DNA from: Cylindrotheca closterium
Lineage: Eukaryota > Bacillariophyta > Bacillariophyceae > Bacillariales > Bacillariaceae
Assembly (NCBI GenBank): GCA_933822405.4
Contig: CAKOGP040001934.1
Span: 1 to 13,119, forward strand
Length of the DNA stretch: 13,119 bases
Direction of reading: 5' to 3'
The translations under genes and the position numbers were made by a program. Under the pieces are notes generated by a model that worked only from the letters and a program-made list of their open reading frames with translations, had not been told where the DNA came from and made no database searches. Of this stretch, positions 6,521 to 13,119 are shown piece by piece (position 1 is the stretch's first letter; every line of letters starts with the position of its first letter).

Positions 6521-6991
6521 ATGTGCAGACCTATTCAAGAACAAGCCTTCCAATCCCAGCCTAACCTCATCAAGAAGCTAGGTGGAGAAAGTGAAATGGG
6601 CTTCCTCCTCATGAACTTTTGCGACAGTATCAACGAAGATGCCGACTTGCAAATGGTGTTCGGCCATATGAGCATGACACGATTGTCAGCTGTCATGAGC
6701 AGCCTTATCAAATCTGCTTTGGAAAGTAACTTTGTGGTTGATGGTGATGCACGCCTTCGTGTCATCATGAAGAACTACCCCGTTTTCGAACTGGGTATCA
6801 ACACCAAACAGTTCAAGAAACTCAAGACCCACTTTGAGACTGCTCTACAGGGTTCCTGGATCGAAGAAGCTATTCTCGAGGAATGCACGCAGCGATTTGC
6901 AGCCTTGCGAATAATCTTCGAAGAAGAAGGAAAGGACTTTGAGCGAACAGCAATGGCGACCAGAGTCTTGGCCGCTCAACTCGTAGTATGA
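6521..6991 (+). CDS. Truncated-globin-like protein, copy 4 (most divergent variant)
   Basis: The 156-codon frame is intact. Against copy 2 the first 86 codons are identical in DNA, while the rest carries Ala87Pro, Ser103Thr (two base changes), Ser117Ala and Ile145Met plus two silent changes (codons 88 and 146). Pro87 sits next to Val88, the position expected for the haem His, so the change falls exactly in the ligand-side helix. The clustering of differences in the 3' half suggests that conversion homogenised the 5' half, or that this half is free to diversify. The promoter is the alpha type. It converges on copy 5. Confidence 0.85.
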   Translation: MCRPIQEQAFQSQPNLIKKLGGESEMGFLLMNFCDSINEDADLQMVFGHMSMTRLSAVMSSLIKSALESNFVVDGDARLRVIMKNYPVFELGINTKQFKKLKTHFETALQGSWIEEAILEECTQRFAALRIIFEEEGKDFERTAMATRVLAAQLVV

Positions 6992-7670
6992 GCACGGCTT
7001 GAAGAACTTTTGGAAAAATGAAGAAAAGATACATTACATAGAAATCGATAATTCATAAATTGCATACAATATACATATAATCTTGCATAGAACAATCAAT
7101 CGCTGGTACGAGTTTCCTCAAGTGGGCCGAAGCTTTGGCACACCAAAAGGGCGATTCGAAGGTAGGAATATGAATAATGTAGGAGGATCAAAATGAAATT
7201 TCAATTGGATGGTGGATTGGAGGACATTCATCACAGGGGTGGTTTTCGTATCGGTAGTTGGGCAGAAGATAGAGTTCCGACCTTCGAGCCCTCATTGTCG
7301 TTCTTTCAATATTTTATTGTAATTCCGCAAGATTTTGAGAAGGCAATGAGAGCGGACATATTTGTAATCGATCGAACAGCAGTGCTTCTTCAACAGTCAC
7401 TGGAATGCCGACAATCGAGACCCTCTTCCAATTCTTTTTATTTTATAGTTGCTAATGGGTTATGTATGAGCGCATAATTGTGCCGGTGGCCTAGTCGAAT
7501 AGCTGCTTTTCTATAGGCAGTAGATTGCCGGAGTGCCGACCTTCGAGGTTGCCTCCACGTCAAAGAGAAATCAAGAGGATATAAGGATTATATTATATGC
7601 ACTTTATGAGTTATCGGTTTCTATGTAATGTATCTTTGCTTCACTTTTCCAAAAGTTCTTCAAGCCGTGC
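6992..7670. other. Convergent intergenic C2 between copies 4 and 5
   Basis: Homologous to C1 along its whole length, with scattered substitutions and a 25-bp AT-rich insertion after 7419. The homologous 94-codon frame is 7193-7477. Its last 18 codons differ from C1 because of the insertion. No gene is called here. The palindrome seen in C1 is imperfect here (GGCAGTAGATTGCC). Confidence 0.6.
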
Positions 7671-8141
7671 TCATACTACGAGTTGAGCGGCCAAGACTCT
7701 GGTTGCCATTGCTGTTCGCTCAAAGTCCTTTCCTTCTTCTTCGAAGATTATTCGCAAGGCTGCAAATCGCTGCGTGCATTCCTCGAGAATAGATTCTTCG
7801 ATCCACGAGCCCTGTAGAGCAGTCTCAAAGTGCGACTTGAGCTTCTTGAACTGTTTGGTGTTGATACCCAGTTCGAAGACGGCGTAGTTCTTCATGATGA
7901 CACGAAGGCGTGCATCACCATCAACCACAAAGTTACTTTCCAAAGCAGATTTGATAAGGCTGCTCATGATAGCTGACAATCGTGACATGCTCATGTGGCC
8001 GAACACCATTTGCAAGTCGGCATCTTCGCTGATACTGTCGCAAAAGTTCATGAGGAGGAAGCCCATTTCACTTTCTCCACCTAGCTTCTTGATGAGGTTG
8101 GGCTGGGATTGGAAGGCTTGTTCTTGAATAGGTCTGCACAT
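7671..8141 (-). CDS. Truncated-globin-like protein, copy 5 (chimeric junction copy)
   Basis: The 156-codon frame is intact, with a product identical to copy 1. Its 3' part (7671-7842) matches copy 9, including CGA, AAG, GGC TCG and AAG codons where copy 1 has AGA, AAA, GGT TCC and AAA. Its 5' part (from 7924) matches copy 1, including Ser53, Ile58 and Val73 where copy 9 has Thr53, Val58 and Ala73. The switch lies within 7843-7923. It is therefore the recombinant gene made by the crossover that produced the 5007-bp duplication, and the crossover preserved the frame. Confidence 0.85.
   Translation of the reverse strand: MCRPIQEQAFQSQPNLIKKLGGESEMGFLLMNFCDSISEDADLQMVFGHMSMSRLSAIMSSLIKSALESNFVVDGDARLRVIMKNYAVFELGINTKQFKKLKSHFETALQGSWIEESILEECTQRFAALRIIFEEEGKDFERTAMATRVLAAQLVV
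7843..7923. other. Crossover interval of the 5007-bp duplication
   Basis: In these 81 bp copies 1, 5 and 9 are identical. To the left copy 5 follows copy 9, and to the right it follows copy 1. The interval corresponds to codons 73-99 of the gene, including the region of the missing proximal His. Confidence 0.85.
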
Positions 8142-8191
8142 TATGTTTGCTTGTTTGTTGTTGTTATTGGTGGTTGTCTTTGCGTGTTGAC

Positions 8192-8208
8192 TGAAAGTTT
8201 AATTTATG
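8192..8208 (-). promoter_or_regulatory. Core promoter block of copy 5
   Basis: Identical block, 50 bp from the start codon at 8141. Confidence 0.5.
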
Positions 8209-8974
8209 AGGATTTGAGACTGGTTTTGTGGAGCCGATACGATATATACGATGCATGTTGAGGTTGAGTTTGTTCGACATTATTCGGTTTTGAGTGCGGA
8301 GTGCCCTTATTCCTTATATTCAGTATGTAGGTAGAACACTCCCGAGCTTGTCATTTGGTACTCGGAATAAATGTTTTAGCCTCTGAAGAATGATTGTACA
8401 ATGTCTGGTCGGCCAATTCACTCAGTTTTATTGCAGCATTCGGCATCTTCTCAACTACAGTGCGAGTACCAGGTACCCCCTCAAGGCCAGCAACATATAG
8501 TTCACTTGATCTATTCTACGATCACAAAGCTTCGCTCCCGTTTTCAAAACCACATGTATTGGAGTTTGAGGTATGACATGTGCTCCTGCATGAGAGTCCG
8601 TAGCGTACCTACCTGGAAGGTACTGTACCTGCCGGTATTCTTCGGAAAGAATGAATTCCACTCCTTAGCGAGACGGAGAATTTGTAGTCGATAGAACCAG
8701 CCCTAGCTAGCTAGATCTTAAAGTACAGTCGAGAGCGAAGCCGACCTTCGGGGGCTATTTGCTAATCTAACGAATGACGACACTAAGTAAGTTGGTTGAA
8801 CCGACATTCTGCGGGGCTTTACATTTATTCCGAATACCACATTTGACAAAACTCGGGAGTGTTCTACATAATAAAAATATACGGTATAGAATAAGGGCAT
8901 TCAAAACCGAATAATGTCCAACAACAATCAAAACCTCAACATGCATGGTATCCACAGAACTAATCTCAAATCCT

Positions 8975-8991
8975 CATAAATTAAACTTTCA
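8975..8991 (+). promoter_or_regulatory. Core promoter block of copy 6
   Basis: Identical block, 52 bp before the ATG at 9044. Confidence 0.5.
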
Positions 8992-9043
8992 GCCAACACG
9001 CAAAGACAACCACCAATAACACACAAACAAACAAACAAACATA

Positions 9044-9514
9044 ATGTGCAGACCTATTCAAGAACAAGCCTTCCAATCCCAGCCTAACCTCATCAAGAAG
9101 CTAGGTGGAGAAAGTGAAATGGGCTTCCTCCTCATGAACTTTTGCGACAGTATCAACGAAGATGCCGACTTGCAAATGGTGTTCGGCCATATGAGCATGA
9201 CACGATTGTCAGCTGTCATGAGCAGCCTTATCAAATCTGCTTTGGAAAGTAACTTTGTGGTTGATGGTGATGCACGCCTTCGTGTCATCATGAAGAACTA
9301 CGCCGTCTTCGAACTGGGTATCAACACCAAACAGTTCAAGAAACTCAAGTCGCACTTTGAGACTGCTCTACAGGGTTCCTGGATCGAAGAATCTATTCTC
9401 GAGGAATGCACGCAGCGATTTGCAGCCTTGCGAATAATCTTCGAAGAAGAAGGAAAGGACTTTGAGCGAACAGCAATTGCAACCAGAGTCTTGGCCGCTC
9501 AACTCGTAGTATGA
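9044..9514 (+). CDS. Truncated-globin-like protein, copy 6
   Basis: A duplicate of copy 2 at +5007, with identical translation (Ile145 form). No base difference was seen in the gene or its flanks, so copies 2 and 6 cannot be told apart by expression data. It diverges from copy 5 and converges on copy 7. Confidence 0.85.
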   Translation: MCRPIQEQAFQSQPNLIKKLGGESEMGFLLMNFCDSINEDADLQMVFGHMSMTRLSAVMSSLIKSALESNFVVDGDARLRVIMKNYAVFELGINTKQFKKLKSHFETALQGSWIEESILEECTQRFAALRIIFEEEGKDFERTAIATRVLAAQLVV

Positions 9515-10166
9515 GCATGGCCTGAAGAACTTTTGGAAAAATGAAGAAAAGATACATTACATAGAAATCGATAATTCATAAATTGCATACAATGTAAATA
9601 TAATCTCGCTAGAACAATCAATCACTGGTACGAGTTTCCTCAAGTGAGCCTAAGCTTTGGTATACCAAAAGGGCGATTCAAAGGTAGGAATATGAATAAT
9701 GTAGGAGGATCAAGATGAAGTTTCAATTGGATGGTGAATTGGAGGACATTCATCACAGGGGTGGTTTTCGTATCGGTAGTTGGGCACTAGATAGAGTTCC
9801 GACCTTCGAGCCCTCGTTGTCATTCTTTCAATATTTTATTGTAATTCCGCAAGGTTTTGGAAAGGCAATGAGAGCGGACATATTTGTAATCGATCGAACA
9901 GCAGTGCTTCTTCAACAGTCACTGGAATGCCGACAATCGAGACAGTTGCTATTGGGTTTTGTATGCGCGCATAGTTGTGCTGGTGGCCTAGTCGCATAGC
10001 TGCTTTTCTATAGGCAATAGATTGCCGGAGTGCCGACCTTCGAGGTTGCCTCCACGTCAAAGAGAAATCAGGAGGATAAAAGGATTATATTATATGCACT
10101 TTATGAATTATCGGTTTCTATGTAATGTATCTTTGCTTCATTTTCCAAAAGTTCTTCAAGCCGTGC
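9515..10166. other. Convergent intergenic C1, second dimer copy
   Basis: Duplicate of 4508-5159. The weak 94-codon frame recurs at 9715-9999 unchanged, and the small palindrome at 10013-10026. Confidence 0.6.
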
Positions 10167-10637
10167 TCATACTACGAGTTGAGCGGCCAAGACTCTGGTT
10201 GCCATTGCTGTTCTCTCAAAGTCCTTTCCTTCTTCTTCGAAGATTATTCGCAAGGCTGCAAATCGCTGCGTGCATTCCTCGAGAATAGATTCTTCGATCC
10301 ACGAGCCCTGTAGAGCAGTCTCAAAGTGCGACTTGAGTTTCTTGAACTGTTTGGTGTTGATACCCAGTTCGAAGACGGCGTAGTTCTTCATGATGACACG
10401 AAGGCGTGCATCACCATCAACCACAAAGTTACTTTCCAAAGCAGATTTGATAAGGCTGCTCATGACAGCTGACAATCGTGTCATGCTCATGTGGCCGAAC
10501 ACCATTTGCAAGTCGGCATCTTCGTTGATACTGTCGCAAAAGTTCATGAGGAGGAAGCCCATTTCACTTTCTCCACCTAGCTTCTTGATGAGGTTGGGCT
10601 GGGATTGGAAGGCTTGTTCTTGAATAGGTCTGCACAT
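10167..10637 (-). CDS. Truncated-globin-like protein, copy 7
   Basis: A duplicate of copy 3 at +5007, with identical translation (Asn38, Thr53, Val58, Met145). It has the same beta promoter and the same long triplet-rich leader. Confidence 0.85.
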   Translation of the reverse strand: MCRPIQEQAFQSQPNLIKKLGGESEMGFLLMNFCDSINEDADLQMVFGHMSMTRLSAVMSSLIKSALESNFVVDGDARLRVIMKNYAVFELGINTKQFKKLKSHFETALQGSWIEESILEECTQRFAALRIIFEEEGKDFERTAMATRVLAAQLVV

Positions 10638-10709
10638 TATGTTTGTTTGTTTGTGTGTTATTGTCGTTGTTGTTGTTGTTGTTATAGGTGGTTGTCTTTG
10701 CGTGTTGGC

Positions 10710-10726
10710 TGAAAGTTTAATTTATG
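10710..10726 (-). promoter_or_regulatory. Core promoter block of copy 7
   Basis: Identical block, 72 bp from the start codon at 10637. Confidence 0.5.
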
Positions 10727-10945
10727 AGGATTTGAGACTGGTTTTGTGGATACGATGCATGTTGAGGTTTTGATTGTTGTTGGACATTATTCGGTTTTGA
10801 ATGCCCTTATTCTGTATTGTTTTATTATGTAGAACACTCCCGAGTTTTGTCAAATGTGGTATTCGGAATAAATGTAAAGCCCCGCAGAATGTCGGTTCAA
10901 CCAACTTACTTAGTGTTGTCATTCGTTAGATTAGCAAATAGCCCC

Positions 10946-10966
10946 CGAAGGTGGGCTTCACCTTCG
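10946..10966. other. Perfect hairpin, second dimer copy
   Basis: Duplicate of the hairpin at 5939-5959, 8-bp arms and GGCTT loop. Confidence 0.4.
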
Positions 10967-11451
10967 ACTGCAGGATCTGGGGCTGGTTCTATGGACTATA
11001 TACTCCGCCCTCCTAAATATGCGGAAATGGTTTGGAAGAACAAGGAGGGCTGATTTCACTACATACCGTAGGTCGTACAGTAGGTACGTGTACTCTGATA
11101 CAGGAGCAAAAGAGATACACGTGTACCTATGATGTGCAGTATGTATTTTTTGAAAACATGAGCGAAGGTTTTTGGACGTAGAATACAGTCGTATGATACA
11201 TGTTGATTTTGCTAACCTTCGGGGGCTATTTGATGATCTAGGGAATGCCGTCGATATGTGAACTGTAGGACTAATATATATTCTTCAGAGGCTAAACATT
11301 TATTCCGAATACCAAAGTTGACAATAAACTCGGGAGTGTTCTACCTACATACAGAATAAGGGCACTCGGCACTCAAAACCGAATAATGTCTACAGTATAA
11401 CAAAACTCAACCTCAACATGCATCGTATCCACAGAACTAATCTCAAATCCT

Positions 11452-11468
11452 CATAAATTAAACTTTCA
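11452..11468 (+). promoter_or_regulatory. Core promoter block of copy 8
   Basis: Identical block, 59 bp before the ATG at 11528. Confidence 0.5.
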
Positions 11469-11527
11469 ACCAACACGCAAAGACAACCACCAATAGTAAC
11501 ACACAAACAAACAAACAAACAAACATA

Positions 11528-11998
11528 ATGTGCAGACCTATTCAAGAACAAGCCTTCCAATCCCAGCCTAACCTCATCAAGAAGCTAGGTGGAGAAAGTG
11601 AAATGGGCTTCCTCCTCATGAACTTTTGCGACAGTATCAACGAAGATGCCGACTTGCAAATGGTGTTCGGCCATATGAGCATGACACGATTGTCAGCTGT
11701 CATGAGCAGCCTTATCAAATCTGCTTTGGAAAGTAACTTTGTGGTTGATGGTGATGCACGCCTTCGTGTCATCATGAAGAACTACCCCGTTTTCGAACTG
11801 GGTATCAACACCAAACAGTTCAAGAAACTCAAGACCCACTTTGAGACTGCTCTACAGGGTTCCTGGATCGAAGAAGCTATTCTCGAGGAATGCACGCAGC
11901 GATTTGCAGCCTTGCGAATAATCTTCGAAGAAGAAGGAAAGGACTTTGAGCGAACAGCAATGGCGACCAGAGTCTTGGCCGCTCAACTCGTAGTATGA
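11528..11998 (+). CDS. Truncated-globin-like protein, copy 8
   Basis: A duplicate of copy 4 at +5007, with the same Pro87, Thr103, Ala117, Met145 variant and alpha promoter. It converges on the partial copy 9. Confidence 0.85.
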   Translation: MCRPIQEQAFQSQPNLIKKLGGESEMGFLLMNFCDSINEDADLQMVFGHMSMTRLSAVMSSLIKSALESNFVVDGDARLRVIMKNYPVFELGINTKQFKKLKTHFETALQGSWIEEAILEECTQRFAALRIIFEEEGKDFERTAMATRVLAAQLVV

Positions 11999-12677
11999 GC
12001 ACGGCTTGAAGAACTTTTGGAAAAATGAAGAAAAGATACATTACATAGAAATCGATAATTCATAAATTGCATACAATATACATATAATCTTGCATAGAAC
12101 AATCAATCGCTGGTACGAGTTTCCTCAAGTGGGCCGAAGCTTTGGCACACCAAAAGGGCGATTCGAAGGTAGGAATATGAATAATGTAGGAGGATCAAAA
12201 TGAAATTTCAATTGGATGGTGGATTGGAGGACATTCATCACAGGGGTGGTTTTCGTATCGGTAGTTGGGCAGAAGATAGAGTTCCGACCTTCGAGCCCTC
12301 ATTGTCGTTCTTTCAATATTTTATTGTAATTCCGCAAGATTTTGAGAAGGCAATGAGAGCGGACATATTTGTAATCGATCGAACAGCAGTGCTTCTTCAA
12401 CAGTCACTGGAATGCCGACAATCGAGACCCTCTTCCAATTCTTTTTATTTTATAGTTGCTAATGGGTTATGTATGAGCGCATAATTGTGCCGGTGGCCTA
12501 GTCGAATAGCTGCTTTTCTATAGGCAGTAGATTGCCGGAGTGCCGACCTTCGAGGTTGCCTCCACGTCAAAGAGAAATCAAGAGGATATAAGGATTATAT
12601 TATATGCACTTTATGAGTTATCGGTTTCTATGTAATGTATCTTTGCTTCACTTTTCCAAAAGTTCTTCAAGCCGTGC
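11999..12677. other. Convergent intergenic C2, second dimer copy
   Basis: Duplicate of 6992-7670, including the 25-bp AT-rich insertion and the weak frame (12200-12484). Confidence 0.6.
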
Positions 12678-13119
12678 TCATACTACGAGTTGAGCGGCCA
12701 AGACTCTGGTTGCCATTGCTGTTCGCTCAAAGTCCTTTCCTTCTTCTTCGAAGATTATTCGCAAGGCTGCAAATCGCTGCGTGCATTCCTCGAGAATAGA
12801 TTCTTCGATCCACGAGCCCTGTAGAGCAGTCTCAAAGTGCGACTTGAGCTTCTTGAACTGTTTGGTGTTGATACCCAGTTCGAAGACGGCGTAGTTCTTC
12901 ATGATGACACGAAGGCGTGCATCACCATCAGCCACAAAGTTACTTTCCAAAGCAGATTTGATAAGGCTGCTCATGACAGCTGACAATCGTGTCATGCTCA
13001 TGTGGCCGAACACCATTTGCAAGTCGGCATCTTCGCTGATACTGTCGCAAAAGTTCATGAGGAGGAAGCCCATTTCACTTTCTCCACCTAGCTTCTTGAT
13101 GAGGTTGGGCTGGGATTGG
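12678..13119 (-). CDS. Truncated-globin-like protein, copy 9, 5' partial
   Basis: The frame is open to the right edge. By homology the start would lie 29 bp beyond it, so about the first ten codons are missing. The Met at codon 26 is internal and should not be taken as the start. Variant: Ser38, Thr53, Val58, Ala73, Ala87, Ser103, Ser117, Met145. Ala73 is unique to this copy. Its 3' part is identical to copy 5. It is the parental donor of the 3' half of the chimera. Its promoter lies outside the window. Confidence 0.85.
   Translation of the reverse strand, partial: QSQPNLIKKLGGESEMGFLLMNFCDSISEDADLQMVFGHMSMTRLSAVMSSLIKSALESNFVADGDARLRVIMKNYAVFELGINTKQFKKLKSHFETALQGSWIEESILEECTQRFAALRIIFEEEGKDFERTAMATRVLAAQLVV

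Larger units (their letters stand above)
2836..7842. repeat. 5007-bp dimer repeat, first copy
   Basis: It contains the 5' part of gene copy 1, copies 2, 3 and 4, and the 3' part of copy 5. Compared with the sequence 5007 bp to the right I see no difference from 2836 to 7923. The last mismatch on the left is 2835 (T) against 7842 (C), and the first on the right is 7924 (A) against 12931 (G). All open frames recur at exactly +5007 with identical translations. Confidence 0.93.
8142..9043. promoter_or_regulatory. Divergent promoter region D1, second dimer copy (copies 5 and 6)
   Basis: No difference from 3135-4036 was seen. The alpha promoter serves the chimeric copy 5 and the beta promoter serves copy 6. 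Copy 5 thus combines a copy 1 promoter and 5' end with a copy 9 3' end and 3' UTR. Confidence 0.75.
10638..11527. promoter_or_regulatory. Divergent promoter region D2, second dimer copy (copies 7 and 8)
   Basis: Duplicate of 5631-6520, in the same orientation as that copy and thus inverted relative to both D1 copies. Confidence 0.75.
7843..12849. repeat. 5007-bp dimer repeat, second copy
   Basis: It carries the 5' part of gene copy 5, copies 6, 7 and 8, and the 3' part of copy 9. The identity actually runs 81 bp further, to 12930, because copies 1 and 9 agree in that stretch. The exact edges therefore cannot be placed more finely than this. Confidence 0.93.
2507..13119. repeat. Higher-order inverted/tandem gene array, nine copies, continuing past the right edge
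   Basis: Homology to the internal units starts at TAGGCAATAG (2507) and continues to the end of the window. Gene copies alternate strand. Spacing between same-strand neighbours is 2496, 2511, 2496 and 2511 bp for the minus copies, and 2484, 2523 and 2484 bp for the plus copies. The alternation of two spacings shows a dimeric period of 5007 bp built from two diverged monomers of about 2.5 kb. The ninth copy is cut by the window edge, so the true copy number is at least nine. Confidence 0.95.

Noticed and set aside
13071..13073. Met at codon 26 of copy 9 as its start
   Set aside because: The frame continues to the edge with the same codons as the other copies, whose start lies further upstream.
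2507..13119. Array as a transposon or retroelement
   Set aside because: There is no transposase, integrase or reverse transcriptase, no terminal repeats with target-site duplication, and the 5007-bp step is explained by crossing-over between paralogues.

Overview
The window looks like nuclear DNA of a microalga, most likely a diatom (stramenopile). The main clue is a long surface-type protein built from 25-residue BspA-like/DUF285 repeats, a family expanded in diatoms. Other clues are eukaryote-style spacing, an in-frame CAG (poly-Q) tract, no operon structure, no Shine-Dalgarno sites, and A-rich 5' leaders before each start codon. The species assignment is inference. No intron is needed to read any of the genes.

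Layout. Bases 1-1448 hold the 3' part of the BspA-like gene, running off the left edge. It converges after 90 bp on a GNAT-type acetyltransferase gene (1539-2186, minus strand). A roughly 320-bp single-copy spacer (2187-2506) follows. From about 2507 to the right edge, everything belongs to one repeat array.

The array has nine copies of one 156-codon gene in strictly alternating orientation (- + - + - + - + -). They form divergent pairs separated by about 0.9 kb and convergent pairs separated by about 0.65 kb. The order is hierarchical. A gene-pair monomer of about 2.5 kb was doubled and diverged into a 5007-bp dimer. The dimer was then duplicated head-to-tail so recently that I see no difference between its two copies (2836-7923 against 7843-12930). 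The junction lies inside gene copy 5, which is a chimera of copy 1 (5' part) and copy 9 (3' part), as expected from unequal crossing-over.

Within each dimer the two divergent promoter regions lie in opposite orientations relative to the flanking genes. This suggests that about 0.7 kb of promoter DNA was flipped by recombination between the inverted gene copies.

The repeated gene encodes a small, probably soluble protein that by eye aligns with the truncated (2-on-2) globin fold. It keeps the Leu-Gly-Gly motif, the CD1 Phe, the E-helix pattern and the Leu-Gly-Ile after helix F. Where the haem proximal His and the B10 Tyr should be, it has Val and Cys. If that alignment is right, this is a locally amplified family of globin-like proteins that may not bind haem in the usual way. 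Paralogues differ at only eight residue positions. The proteins of copies 1 and 5 are identical although their DNA differs at five synonymous sites, so the genes look functional.

The single-copy genes on the left show no evident functional link to the array. No transposase, reverse transcriptase, recombinase, tRNA, rRNA or CRISPR was seen.
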